From: Undaria pinnatifida
Lineage: Eukaryota; Sar; Phaeophyceae; Laminariales; Alariaceae
NCBI GenBank assembly: GCA_012845835.1
Contig: JABAKD010000027.1
Location: forward strand, 5,015,465 to 5,079,464
Direction: 5' to 3'
DNA length: 64,000 nucleotides
Part shown: positions 43,681-57,100 of the stretch, in pieces
Numbering within the stretch: the stretch's first letter is position 1
Layout: each line of letters starts with the position of its first letter
Translations under genes and position numbers: made by a program
Notes under the pieces: generated by a model
The model's database searches: none
Told to the model about the DNA's origin: nothing
Seen by the model: the letters and a program-made list of their open reading frames with translations, nothing else

Positions 43681-45130
43681 TTTGAGTGATCCTCTAGTGA
43701 GGCGCCTCGGCGAGCATAGATGCACCTCTTCTGTGGCATGCGTCAATAAAGCACCCCAGCACATTTGTCGCCCCGAAGGTGCTACCTGCCAGCATAAGAT
43801 AGAACATAATCTTTGTCCTTGTTGCTCCATTGCGTGTCTAATCAATTTTAACAGCGAGCTGTCGGGCACATTAACTTTAGAAAGTACAGTTAGAAATATG
43901 TACTCTGTGTTGCATGTCTTTTGTCGATAATCAAGAGCAATGGCCGTCTCAGCAAGGCCCATTGTTGTCCAATTGACGTACAATATGTTCGGAACCATTA
44001 TGGCGTCAGCCTCAACCCCGCTCCTTGTCGTCGGTGTCGCTTCCCTGCCAGTTGATCAATATCCCCAAGGGCCCTGGGGTAATCGGTTGACCCTCAAGGC
44101 TTTTGTGTGTTAGACGTTGCATTCAATTTTCGCCGATGTCAAGTGATTCAAACGTACCACCGCCGCCACCATTGTCCTGTCGGCGAGGCAGCGGCTTATG
44201 CTTGCGTGTTGAATACCCTCCAAAGTCGTTGCTGCTGCTCATTCCGCACCATCACTAACGATTATTTTTATTGTTGGTGTTATCTTTGGGTGGAAGGGTG
44301 AAAAATAAGCTTGAGGTCACCACGTTTCTGCGAACATGTCGTGTCTCAGTATATTTCAGATGCCAAACAACGGTACTCCAGCGGCTTTCTTCGGAGCACT
44401 TCATGCCCCTGTCTACTTTTGCAGCGCTAAATGGGACGCCGATGGCGCCAACGACGCATAGATTGATTATAGTGCAGAGCAGGACACCTAGCATGAAACA
44501 GAAATACAACCCCAGGCTGGGGTCTTGTCTCGGAGAGGTTGCGTTTTACACTAAATCACTACAACGGTTCCCAGGTTTCGTAACGTCCTGTAAATCTCAG
44601 CCTGACTTTTTTATTTCCCTGGTTTTTATTTTATAAAAATGTTCCAAATACATCAGCTTGCTTGGTAACCCGCACCCCATACTACTGTACAACTCTACAG
44701 TCATGTCGACAGCATCGATTTGGTCACCATCCCACATCTGGCTTGCCGTCATCGAGATGCTTGAGACTCGTATGGATAAGAGGAACACACACAAAAACAC
44801 GGGGTTTATCCGAAACCTGTGCACGGATGCGCCAAACTATCGACAAAACCGCGTGGGACGATCAAGAGGCTGTGGATGCTGAACAAAGTGGCCCATCTGT
44901 TTCTAGCCTCATGCTTTAGTGTCACACTCCTGATCGCTGTGAGATACTGCCTTGAACGTTGGGCACCACTTCGGCTTTCCGTCTACACACCGTTCGTCGG
45001 GTTCCCCCTTGAGATGTGAATTGCGATAGGGTTTCGAGTGCTGTTTGGCCGAAATGTTTTTGGTTGTCTTCAATCCAACCGATCTTGAGGAGCTACCCAA
45101 TATCGAGCGCATGCCACGGAAGAGGCGCAA
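43642..45130 (-). other. unrecognised minus-strand frames
   Basis: Four frames (45130-44909, 44824-44597, 44509-44255, 43998-43642) include hydrophobic stretches such as INPVFLCVFLLSIRVSSISM and YFCFMLGVLLCTIINLCVVG. They could be exons of a membrane protein, but no family, splice chain or repeats support this. Confidence 0.2.
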
Positions 45131-45858
45131 CTAATATTTTATGAGGCTCATCACTTGACGAGCTCTTTACGACACGGACTCTACGATAGCCCCCCCCAAA
45201 ATCAACGATTTTCTTCAACGAGCGTTTCATGGCTGCTCGACGCGAGGAATGATACTATCAATACGAAAAACGTATCTTTAACGTGATATCTCGTTTGCAA
45301 AGGGCTATCGAGCGATGGCGTTAGGGTGACAAGGGGCACCGCTTTTCAGGAGATACGGCCGGGAGCTGGTTTCAAAACCGGCGATTTCGTTAAAGAAAAG
45401 TTGGGGGGGCTACCGCAGAACGACTCTTGCCTCACTCAATATATTATTGAACGAGAGAGAAGGTGCGACCCCGATGAACAATCCCATGGCCTAGATGTTC
45501 CATCGCAAAAAAAATTGAAAAAACAGAAACGAAATTCCAGCGACATTGATTGGCTCCTTCCTCAGTTAAGGGCCCCGGCCGGTTAGAAACCCTTTTTTGC
45601 CAAAAAGTGATGCCCCTATCGTAGCAGGCGTCGTCGTTGAAATGTCGTTTCCGTTTAATTGTCTTCTTCGTTGTATACCTAGGCCAAATTCAGTGTTTTT
45701 TTAGTTTGGCGTAGAGAGCTTCTCAAGTGGCGAAGCTTCTGCAAAGCTATGTAAGATCCTTGTGATAGCAAGCGTCTTTCGGCGTGGGCTTCCTCCACTG
45801 ATCCAGGCAGTGCTTCCGGCAACACCCGAGCCGGCGGCAGTCGAGGCATTTGTTCCTG

Positions 45859-46077
45859 TTACAAGTATTGTGTTCTCGCTCCGGATGGCCGTGACGTCGC
45901 CAAGACCCCCCCACCAGCCGATAAGTAGACAACCGCTAATCCCTTGACCGTTCGGGCGTCAATGTCGGCTCCGGCAGAGAACAGCACGCCGGTGGGGTCT
46001 ACGTCTTGCCGGCCGTGGATCACGGCGATGTGCAATGACGTCTTGCCATTGGATAGCTTTGCCGTGGCTTGCAGCAA
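45859..46077 (-). pseudogene. ankyrin-repeat exon fragment
   Basis: After ttgctgcaag the minus strand reads ATAKLSNGKTSLHIAVIHGR then LFSAGADIDARTVKG and AVVYLSAGGG. 'GKTSLHIA...GR.D...LLSAGADIDART' is a clear ankyrin repeat. It stops at 45859-45861 and its helix 2 region is altered (DVDPTGVLFS), so it looks like a fragment of a broken or shuffled gene. Confidence 0.6.
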
Positions 46078-46312
46078 CGGGGGCTTGATTGGGGATTGGT
46101 CTGATTCGTAGCTTTTACCGTGACCTGCAACAACGGGGGCTTGGTTGGGAGTGGTCGGATTCGTAGCTTTGCCGTAACCTACAACAGCGGGGGCTTCGCT
46201 TGGGAGTGATGGAAGTCGTTTTTTTTCCTTGACCTACGACAGCGGGGGCTTCGCTTGGGAGTGATCGAAGTCGTTTTTTGTCCTTCACCTACGAGCGGAG
46301 GCTTGGTTTGGG
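46060..46312 (-). repeat. ~62-base tandem copies of the ankyrin exon 5' edge
   Basis: GTAGCTTT(G/T)(C/A)CGT, ACCT(A/G)CAAC, AGCGGGGGCTT, GGGAGTG recur about four times. In the minus sense each ends like the intron and start of the ankyrin exon (CCCCCGTTGCTGCAAGCC). Confidence 0.7.
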
Positions 46313-46319
46313 GGTGGCG

Positions 46320-47740
46320 CGAGAAACCTGTTGACGTCTGCACATGCTCCGCATGACTGATTTTCTTTGTAGCATGTTCTAAACCGAGTGCGCGACCACA
46401 AAAAAAAAACTGCCCACCTCCGCAAAGTCGAATGAAGTAGTCCGCAGTGGTCCCTTGCAGAATGGTGCCCCTGTCGTGCTCTTAGGATATATATATATCA
46501 GTATCACGTCGTGCTGTCCAGAAGGCTTCTGGTGGCTCCCTATACAAAAAAGGGACCGTCTGGATCCCTCCCCTTGCAGAATCTTGGGTGTTGGTTCTAG
46601 TCATCAAACCACGCCCGTCCTGAACTTTTCATGTATGTAGCTGCTTTTTTTGTTTTGAAAAAGATGACAAATGTGTTGTTGTAGCGCACTGGGGAACCTA
46701 TAACAGGGCTAGCGCGACCTCAAGGGGCGCAGCGCCGGCTGCGTGGGGCTCGAGGCCAGGTGCAGTAGTTGGAGTCAAAGTCGAGCGTCTGAGTTTCGAC
46801 GTGCGTGCTTCGTTTTCGCGTGATTGGGCCTGCCTACCTCCGTGCAATCTATCGTCTACGTCAGCCGCGCTACCTGTGTCTGGGAGAGACACTATTACTA
46901 GGCTCCGTGATTTTGGCCGTTTCTGAGCGCCTCACTAGATGTTTCACCCTCGTATCAACATACTGCTTAACTCTTTACCCGTCGGCCCACCGGTTGCAAA
47001 TATCAGGATTGACATAAATGCAGACCTCACCGGTCATAGATTATGTACCTGGTACATAATAAACCGGTGCGTTATACAGCCGTCAGATTACATCCCCCTC
47101 AAGAAGCTTTTTTTATATTTTCCGTGACACATTGGTTTTTCTACGTACGGCACCCTCTGCCATTACGGACATGCGTGGAGCCGCAGGCGGGCGTGGCGGT
47201 CAGGTAAAGATGTTTTGTTAAAAATCCATTACATACTTTTTTTTGAACCGCTTGCTCATACTGCGCATACAATCGTGATATCTGCTTTAAAGTTTTTTTT
47301 GCAATATCCAAGCAAGTCTCGAGTGAGTGACCAGCGCAGAGACAGATGCACCCATGCATAGAATTGTCAAGAAGTCGATCCCGAGATTAATATTGCCTTA
47401 AATCACATGCTGCTACAAAACACTGGTACGCACTCGGCACTCCACGTAAACGGTGTACGCACAACAATTATTGGGAGAAGGTCAAGAAAAGGGGAGCGTT
47501 GAATATATTCCCCCCGCCCGTGCCGATCATAATCTCTTTTGCGTGTTGCTGGAAGTGTTTCAACAAGCAGCGTTCTAGATGAGCTGCTCAGGTGGTCGTG
47601 CTCGTGGTACTGGCATGATACGTATCGTACTCTCTCCGCAAGTCTGGTTCTTTTGTCAGGGATGTAATGTACCATTAAATTTCGTAAACGAATTTTTTAT
47701 ACCTTTTTATGGCTAAAATCTTTTTTTAAACGTGAGTCGA
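46320..47740. other. no gene recognised
   Basis: Short frames, a TACCTGGTA palindrome-type word near 47047, AT-rich pieces. Confidence 0.5.
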
Positions 47741-47800
47741 TCGCCCGGGTGTCGAATTATTCGTCATCTCTCCTGCAACTCCTTCCTCAGCAGGTGAAAA

Positions 47801-48020
47801 GTGAAAAGGATGCAGACGTTTGCTCCCAGGTGGCAATGCCCCCCGTGCTCAATACGAGGACAGGGAATGAAAGAAGTAAGCCATCCATGTGTTCCACCAG
47901 TATTACACGCGCATGGTGGTGGCTTACCGGTGTCGCTGAACCCGCAAGCATCTGAGTTTATACCCTCTAAAAAAGGAGAGTCACCTGGCCGAGCGTCAGC
48001 AACACCAGCAAGAGCACCAG

Positions 48021-48054
<34 letters not shown>

Positions 48055-48889
48055 TATAACAGCATCAGCTGCAGTAGTAGCTACGACAAGAAAGGTCTCT
48101 TCGTCTCGTCAAGACTGTCGTCGTGACCCACTTGCTCCAGCAGGAAAACTCTCGAAGAAGAGGAGGAGTTCCGCAGGCGAAAAACACATTCGTCATCACG
48201 ACGGGGTGGAACGGCCACCTTCCAGAAACGGAGAATTACATGTTCTCCATGGGGCAACAGCAGTCGTCAACGACAGCGCAACAACGGCAGTCACTATGAG
48301 AGCGGTTGTGGGTACTCGTGTTAATAGTACTCGTATTCATAGTAGCAGTACTCGTAGCGGCAGTACTCGCTGTGCTAACTCGGTCACCAGTGCTAATGCG
48401 AGCCTGGGCACAGATGCTAGGAGCGTAGCTCTGGAGAAACCGGAGCGCAAACGCGCTGGCCGAAATAGCCATCGCAACAAGCACGGGAGCAGCGAAGGGG
48501 TGGTACCCAAGAAGGCTGGCGGAGGAGGAACGCACCAAGGAAGACGCAACGGCGGTCCTGGATGGATTATGGGAGGCAATGGCGGGATTTCCCCTCCTTG
48601 CTCCGCGTACTCGTCCTCAACACCACCAACAACGCTAGTGGCTGCGGCCACAGTGCCCCAAAGAAGACCCAGCAGCTCTAGTTGTGGTCGAAGGAGGTCT
48701 GCCGCTTCCAGGTGCGTGTATAGAAGGATAAGCTGGTGGCCGAGAGGGACGAGCATTGCGGCGGATAGGTTATGCCCCCAGCAGAGTTTCATCTTTTGGT
48801 TTCGTCTACGTAAGGCCGTCCGGCATAGTAGCGACAGCAGTGCTTTGACGCAATCCACCCGCGCGTATTTTTCCTCAAATATGAAATGA
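47801..48889 (+). CDS. unrecognised long ORF (362 codons)
   Basis: An open plus-strand frame of this length is unlikely by chance, but no domain is seen. The product is basic and Ser/Arg/Thr-rich with an Ala run (APAAPAAAAAAAAAI) from a GCA repeat at 48015-48060, and KKRRSSAGEKHIRHHDG. It lies just upstream of, and on the same strand as, the ankyrin-BTB gene and could be a 5' exon of it. A shorter antisense frame (48337-48858) with Leu-rich segments is an alternative. Function unknown. Confidence 0.3.
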
Positions 48890-49065
48890 TATATACATAC
48901 TGGTACGTAGTATCAACGGGTATACCATGAGGTTATGATGTAGAGCTTCAAAATTCATCAAGGGGGCTGCTTGCCTACGTGCCGGTGCACTGGGGTAAAA
49001 CTTCAGTTTTAGGTTGTGTTGTTCGTAACAGCTTGTGTGTCAGTGGGAAATATTGAATTATCGCC

Positions 49066-51162
49066 GTGGGATGCTCGAAAAAGATGGGGAGACATCTCGT
49101 ACCTCGTCGTTCTACAGGAGACTGTCCGGACAGCAGTACGATACCTTGCACGTTGCAAGTGGTTCGGTGCAAAACATCTGCTCGTTCATCTCCATGGTGT
49201 CAGCTCCGCGATTTCGTTAAATACGCGTTCTACCTCGTCCCTTGTCGTTCGCGTCGAGTCAAGTGCGCAAGTAATGCCGCTAGTCCTCATCGCCCCAACA
49301 TATTGGGTGCATCGACGACCACCCTCTTGCTCCACTCACTGCAGTCCCGGATTGTCCGTACCCCTCTGATGTTCACTCTTTTGTACTCTAATAGCAGTGG
49401 TAAGGGTGCTCCTGAAGTTTCGACCGCTCAGGGTAGACGTCGTGGTACGCCCCCCGGGGTGCTGAATACAGTGGTGGCAGCTTCGTCGGTTGGACCGACG
49501 GAACATGCTCATCGCGATGAGCGCACCCGAAAAGGGAGCGACCAGCGACGCCGGCGCCCCCGCGACATGCGCAAGGACCTCACCGGTGACCGTGCGGGTG
49601 GTGACCCGCCCCGCGCCTCACGCCCAAAGCGTGCTGCGCGCGGCAGGGGGACACCCCCACCCCGCCCCTCGGCCTCCCGTAATGGGAACTCCGACCGCCG
49701 TCCCCATGGTCAAGATTCTCTCGTCCCTGGTGTCGGTGCACCAACCAACGCAGAAAAGGATGCAGAGGGGGCCACGGGGGCCCGACCGAAAGGCATGTCT
49801 AGACAGATGGCGCCGAGTCGAGGATCGAGCGGCCGTGGTCCGGGAGCGGGGTCGTCCGGGCCGCCTCCATCATCGACGGTGTTTTTGCCCACCGTTGAGG
49901 ATGATGAAGAGGAAAAGGAGGAATTAGAAGATTTCCCCGCGCTGCCCCCTGCAAGCGGGCGCCGAACGGCACCACCTGCACACCCGCTGCCGCCACCCCC
50001 ACGAGAAGCATCAGCAGCAGGCGCATCTTTAAGCCTGGATTACTCCTCGTTAGCCGAAAGGCTGGCGGCGCAGGCGGCAGCTGCTGCAGAAGTAGTTAAA
50101 TCGGCTGCCCCGGGGAACGGCACGTCACAAAGGGAAGATTTCCTTCATCTCAGCGTGTTGCCCGGCTTCGGCGATGGTCTTGGGCACAAAGTAACCCGTC
50201 GGGGCAACGACAGCAGCAACAGCAGATTCCGGGAATGCCCTGATTTGCAGGAGGCACAAGAAACACCTGCTCCCACGCTTAGTGGCAGCGAGAAACCTGC
50301 GCCCGGGCTACCTGGCGCCGAGAATGGTGAGTTATCGGGTCGGACAGTGTTGTCGTTAACGCAGTCGCCGCCGCGAATACCGACCCTTGCAGCGTCCATT
50401 ACTGGTAAGAGGCGCGTCGTTGGTGCGGCTGCGGCGACCGTCGCCCTGAGAGCTCGCCTGCGTGAACGCTGGTTTCGGCTCGAGGCTGTGAGGAAGGCCC
50501 AGCGGCAGCGGGAGGCGTCCGAGAGGGCGTGTATGGCAGCTGAGGATGATAATCCGGCGGGTCGCCGACAGGGTCACCAAGGTGGTGATGACGAGGAGGC
50601 AAATTGCGATGTCCGGGGAGGACGAAGACAAACCCGCGCTCAAGATGTGAGCGATGACTGCCGCAGTTCCTACAGCAGCAGCGATGATAGCGGTGGTGAT
50701 GGTGGCGGCGATGGCGACGGTGGGAGTCAAGGCGCCGGTGACATTGACACCGCTAGTGTGGAACGATCCGGCGCTGCCTGCGTGCAAACACCTAGAGCGA
50801 TCTCAGCGGCCGGTATCGCGGCAGTCAGGCGGTCTGAACTGGCGGCTGCTGCTGCTTCCGTTCACCGGAGTGTCTCCATAAAAGAAGACATCGTGACCAG
50901 ACCGCAAACGACAGAGCGAGCTAAAAATGACGAGGTCACGTGGTCCTCCGCATCATGCCACGACAAGCGCAGCGACACGCACAGCGGTGTGGAGGATCTC
51001 GACAAATATGCCAGTGGCTACGGAAGCAGCGGCAGCAGCGGCAGCGGTGGGGCGTCGGCCCCTGGGGAGCGCGCGCACGCCGCGTGTGAAGCGGGCATGG
51101 CGGGCCTGCTAAATGATATCTTGGTCCGAAGCGGGGGTAGGGCTGCAGATGGGAAAGACAAG
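49066..51162 (+). CDS. ANK-BTB exon 1 (large N-terminal exon)
   Basis: Open frame with Arg/Pro-rich and acidic parts (VEDDEEEKEELEDFPALPP), an Ala-rich helix (LAERLAAQAAAAAEVVKS) and a basic helix VALRARLRERWFRLEAVRKA that weakly resembles an IQ motif. It ends with an ankyrin repeat. Donor GACAAG|GTGAAA is in phase 0 with exon 2, restoring DKLRRTPLHLAAEAG; reading on would stop at 51234. The true start is unclear (ATG at 49066, or a later one such as 49369). Confidence 0.6.
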
Positions 51163-54100
51163 GTGAAAGCAAAGACGTCGGAGGTCGGCACTGTTGCCTT
51201 TGACAGCCAGCCGGCGAGGACCTCCCCGAACTGAAACTAATATGTTGAGCTAATAAATCTGTTGACGGCACTCTTCCCCTTGACGGACAGCCGTCGAGGA
51301 CTTCCCCATACTAAAAACAGTATATTGTGTCTAAAGAGGCCTTGACGGGCCAAAACTAGACCGTCATCCGATATATTTGGCTGAGAGGAGGGCGAAGTAC
51401 AAACACCACCTCAAAACGACGAGCGGGCCAATCACACGATAGTCTTTATGTGTTGTACAACCTATTCATTCAGACTTGTTCGGCTTTCAGGTGCAAAGCA
51501 TCACCAATGTGACCTATTAATAGGAGTTTTGTAACACTATCCTATAACGTTTTGTGCCTTTTATTCGGTGTCTGTACCTTCTACAGGCTGGTTCACGTTA
51601 AAAGCCCCAAATTTATTCCCCGGCAAATGTCCGCGCCGTTTCTTCGATTCAGACCGTGAAATTTTGCACATGTCTCCTATGTGCCCTTGCAAAGATGCCA
51701 CCCGATGTTTTTGTTGTTTTTTTTGCCTGATTTTTCGTCAGTCAAGATTTTTCGGAAATGTGGACCACCTTAGCCATTTTGTTTTCGCGAAAGAAAAAAA
51801 AACGCGGGTCAGGCCTCTGGATGGACATGTAGAACACGTGTGCAAATTTCAGGGTCTTATCTCTCAAAAACGGCGTGAACTTTTAGACTTTTGTGCGTAA
51901 TAATGAGTTAAGATACGTTATTTCCTTCGAATAACTTGGTTTTAGTTTAGGATCCAGTTTTTTTGCGAGATTTCGCTTAATGTTGAACACAGGCAGGTCA
52001 GATCTTCGATTTTTTGCGCGAAAAATTCTACAGACATGCCTTGGAATACGTCCAACCGGATCGTGCAAAATGCGGCGCAATTCGTTTTTTGGCCCCTGCT
52101 AGGAAAAAGCCTGAATGTTATTGAAAATGTTGAAGGCCTGTTATTGGTCGATACGGGTTTCGCTCCTAGAGACAGCCCGAGGCCGGTAGCAGAAAAAATG
52201 GCCATGTCACCCTCTTCCACCACTAGTCATGGGGGTCACTATGATACCAAATGCTCACTCTTTGACTCGATATTGCGAGCGGTATTTGTGGAGGAGAGAA
52301 TTTGTGTTTTTTTACTTGAACCAGCCTGTATTCACCATCAGTTTGTGCGGAATGTTCCCCAAACAGCATGTCTGTGTATCATAGCGTCGGCCGCCCTCTT
52401 TTTTTTTCTGATGACTAAATTATGCCCTTTGTGACTGCTCTTATATCTTGTCCCTCGAATGTGAAGGATTAAAAAGTATTTCACCCCCCCCACACTACTC
52501 TACATATGCCTTGCCTATACCGATATTTTTCTACAGCTCATTACCTCATTTTTTTGTTTGTGTCTGCCCTTTTGGTCGCTTATACATTGCTTGCTTGTTT
52601 CTTCGCTCGGGGTTGGCGACACCGGCTTCTTGTGAAACAGCTGCGCCGGACGCCGCTGCACTTGGCTGCTGAGGCAGGAGCCCTGGAATGCGCCAATCTC
52701 CTGCTCAAGCACGGGACAAGGGTGAGCGCTTGTCCCCCAGTGTACCGTAGTAGAGGGGGCACTCTATTTACGCGGGTCCATAGTAATCATAATTGCTTGT
52801 AGTTTGTGACGGTTGGGGGCTAATTGGTTTGGGAGTTCATCGTGGTCTCTGTTTACAATGGTGCCCCGCAACGTATCAACTATGTTGGTTGACGGCACTC
52901 TTGTCCGTTTACATACGGAAACTTCTCAGTATCGACCCATCAATCGGTCGAAGCATCGACCAATCACACTTCTACCATCATGCTGTCGACCAATGATATG
53001 GTCAAAGACGGCACTATTGCCCCTTGACGGACGTTGTTTCATTTTGTTGTTGTGGTTGTTGTTGTTGATACTGGGACCAGGTCTTCCTCCGCAGCTCGTA
53101 TTCTATGTTTGCCCGTGAAGGATTCAGGAAGTGAGAGGATTGCAGGTTACTTTGTGTACCAGGTTTATCCCAGGTACCGGTATACCACAACACTTCACGT
53201 GCTCGAATGTGTTCGTTGTGGGACAACATACGGGTCCAGCATATGCACACGCCCAGGTGTTGCTTACTCGACGGCCTTCGTGTTCTCGCACCGCGTTCTG
53301 GTTTGTAGCTTCCAGAAGCTCGGGTCCGGCGTAGACGCCTGTGTGTTGCTTGCTCGACGACCTTGTCGTGGTCGCACTGTCTTCACGTTTGGAACTCTCA
53401 GGAGTTCGTGACACCCACGTGTTCGCTTTTACTCTTCGCGCAGCTCGACCAGCGAGATCGCTGGCGGGAGACGCCACTGCACAAGGCCGCTCGATCCGGT
53501 AACCCCGGCGTCGTAAAATCGCTCTGCGCCGCGCGGATGAAGGTGTGGTCAGAACAGTCAGACTTTGACCCAACAACATCGCTATTATTTCGCTTAAATT
53601 GGCTTTTTATGTGTTTTATGGCGTACCGGTATATGTTGTACTTCGTATACGTGGTATGTCTTGAAATATTTTCGCGAATTTGAAGTAGATTCGCATTGAG
53701 TTTAAACCCTTTTCGTGCAAATTATGTGAATTTCGCAAGACTCGCAGATAACATATAAACATATAATTATGGCTTTTCGGGCGGCGGCGGGGGAGGGGGG
53801 GCAGTGTTATGTTATTGTCTGTTTTTCGAGCTCAAGCGCAACCCGACGAGTAGCTGGCGAGCTAGTGCACAACATGTCGATTCACGTGTGTGTTGGATCG
53901 CCAACCGGATGGTGTCCATCTTCTCGCCATGGGTTTTTACAGCACGCATAGGCGTACCGCCTGCGCACTCGTCCGCCGTTTCCTCCATTTTTTTTCTATC
54001 GCTGCGAATATGTATCTCTGTGCAAAATTTAGAATACTCTGGCAACGGAAACTGGCGAAGTATCGCCATATACATTGTACTGGTATCCGTATACAGATTA

Positions 54101-57100
54101 TTATGAGTGAATGCGAGTTTCTGATTTTGACGGCGCCAAATAATTAGGGCTCACTTCGAGTTGCTTCAAGCATCCGACGACCACCAACGCGCACAAGTTG
54201 ACCACAGTCGCACGACAAAACATTTTGCTGCGCAATTTTCTAGCGACGGGTATTTTATCTCTATCGTAGCCTGATAGTGGGACCTGGAGAAGTACGCGGC
54301 AAGTCGTGAGGCGTGCCTGTTGCCTGTTATGTACCCCTCTGCCGACCATTGTCCCGTCATGTCCGACGCCCGCTCCGCTCGATCTTTTCGGGTAGGTGAA
54401 CGTTCGCAACCGTCACCGGGAAACGCCGCTGCTGCTTGCGGTTCGCGCGGGTAGCGCGGACGCGGTTACGGCCCTCCTCGCCTCGGGGGCTCGTCTGGAT
54501 GAGCCGGACTCTAGTGGTGAGATTTTACCGGACTGCTGCTGGACTATGAGAGTGACCGGAATTTTGGGTTTTTTTTTGCTAGGCTGGACCGTACAGAGGT
54601 ACGAGCTGGTTCAGGCCGTGCGTCCGTGCGCGCGTCCATCGATCTGTCGGTTTCCTCGATATCGCTTTGGTCGGTTTGAACTTGCATTTTTTTCTCCCTT
54701 ACACGTGGGGCTTGAAGTATCCACTTGAGTGTCAAATACTTGGTATTATGCAGACCCCCATCAAGTGCGAAAGAGGGTGACATGGCCAGATTTTTTATGA
54801 TGGTCCTAGGGCTGGGGCTAGCGGCAAAAATGTTTCTCTACCAACCGTAGGCCTTGAAAAACGCCAATAGTAGCCAGGCGTTTTTAATGGAACAAAAAAA
54901 AAACGTCTCTTCTTTTTCTGAACGAGCCGACGTAAAGTACTCAAACTCGTATCTGTAGAATTTTCGCGCAACAGCTGGAAAAATAGGATCAATATAACGT
55001 ACGATTTTAGCACTCACAGTCGATCCTACACCGAAACTACGTGATCACGACGCAACGCCTTTTTTTTGCAATTTTTCCGCACGACAGTTCAAAGTTCACG
55101 CCTTTTAGACCCTAAAATGTTGCACACGTCTTTTATACGCCCATACCAAACCGTTAACGAAACGGGGCGGGGTTGTTTTGTTTTGGCCAGAAATTCGGGT
55201 CTAAGGAGGCCCAAATACTCCCAAAAAGACGAATTACGAAGTATCCGCCGAAACAAACACACACCCTGTTCAACAATGGTTTGGCTGGAGCGCGTGGAAC
55301 ACGTGTGCAAGAATTCAGGGTCTACCTCCCGAAACGGCGTAACCTTTGGACGCTGAAGTATTTTTGGATGTGTAACGTGAACCAGCCTGTGGAGACTCGT
55401 GCAGCAAGCGTTACGGGAGAACGGGGCGAGGGGGGGGGGGGGGGGGGGGCGCTTGTACATCTCGCTGTTTGGTAGATTCACCGGACTTCTTCTGGATTGC
55501 GAGGTTTGCCGCACATCTGCTCGGTTCTTTGTCGTGCTCAGTGGGACGATACGGAGACAAAAATGTGCCTGCCAGGCGTTACGGGAGGGGGGAAGGGAGG
55601 CGTTTGTATTTGTTTCTGTGCTTTTCATCGGCATGAATTTGTAGTGGGCAGGCAACCATTCCTGACCGATAATCGACCTTGCCGTATACCGGACGCCCTG
55701 AAGGCGCCAAATAGGTCAAATTCGATGGCGCGCATGTCGCATCTGCGTTCAATTTCTGGTCGGCTGGCGTTCTGTTTACTTTTGCGCCGCATAGCATGCC
55801 CAAACGTGGCGGCACTGGAAACACGTCTGTCTTTGGTCTGCTTTTCGACTGTGTTTCGAATAGACTCCCCCAACGTATCGACCATTCGACCGGTGGAAGT
55901 CACAGCTGACGTAATTCGAATGATGTAATATAGTAGACTCCGCGGAGATTGAGCCGCACTTCGTTTCACCTTTCATATTTTACGTTCACCCCACGTGTGA
56001 TATGGACACCGCTTTCGGCGCCCAGGCATTACCCCGGTCTGTCAGGCGGCGATGAGCGGCCAAGCGGAGCTTCTCATGACCATGGCGAACAGCAACCAGG
56101 CGTGCCGGAAGAGGTGGGTAATATTAATAGTGATGACAATCAACTCAAAACGGATTGATTTTTTGTTGGTGGTTTTGTGTTTGGTACGTCCGTGATTAGC
56201 TAATGATGAGTATTTGAATGCTTAGTTTGTATGGCGTTTTGCATGGCGTTTTTTATGGTGGATAAAAAACCCGTACATATACTTGGCATGCCATTTGAGT
56301 ATGGTGACACTGAAACCCGAAACCCGTACGATTCATATTTTTTCGAAATATTTCAATTGCGTCAGCTGTGAGTTCGATCAATTTCAAGGGTAGATACTCG
56401 TTGATGCAAGACTACTGTAAAAAAATCTCATGATCATGGCAAACAGCAATCAGGCGTGCCGAAAGAGGTGGGTGTGGCTATCTAGGAGGACACGGGACGG
56501 GCGAGAGCCTGAGTATGCAGGGGCGTGCTACGATGGGGGTGAAACTTTTCGCTTTTTGGCCAAAACTATTCTGACTGAAGGGGCTCCTCAATCACACGTT
56601 TAATTGGAGAACTACCCACTAGCTGTCATGGACTTCTACAACGTCATTCGTTGTTTTGCCTGTTAATAGGCCATGGGGTTTGCAAACAACTCTGAGTGAC
56701 CGATTGGGCGCTCCTTAACCCCGTTAGAGCCCCCAAATCCCTGCATGTACCACCAAAACCCCTTCTTGTACTAATCCCAAGTAATTTGTCCCCCAAAGCG
56801 GGTTTCCAGTTGAAAAAGGGTTAATTTAACAACTGCCCTGTGTCGTTGCATTCCTACAGCGTCATTCGTTGTATACCGATCAATAGGCCGTGGGTGTGCA
56901 GACATTTGCGAAGGACGGGGCTCCTTAGTTGGAATCCCATTTATGCTCTACACTGGTAATAGTGTTCGCTGTATACGTAGGCCATGGGATTATGCATCGG
57001 GTTAAGCATAGTTTTTTACCTTGAGCCAGCTTTTGGGTGGGGGATAAGATTAGAGTGCCTCAAGTGACCAGTCTCAGAAAAATTGGGTGCTGCCCATGCC

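Noticed and set aside
49066-51234. A separate 722-residue intronless gene
   Set aside because: The end of the frame is an ankyrin repeat that continues in phase into exon 2 after a GTGAAA donor at 51163, so the stop at 51234 is intronic.
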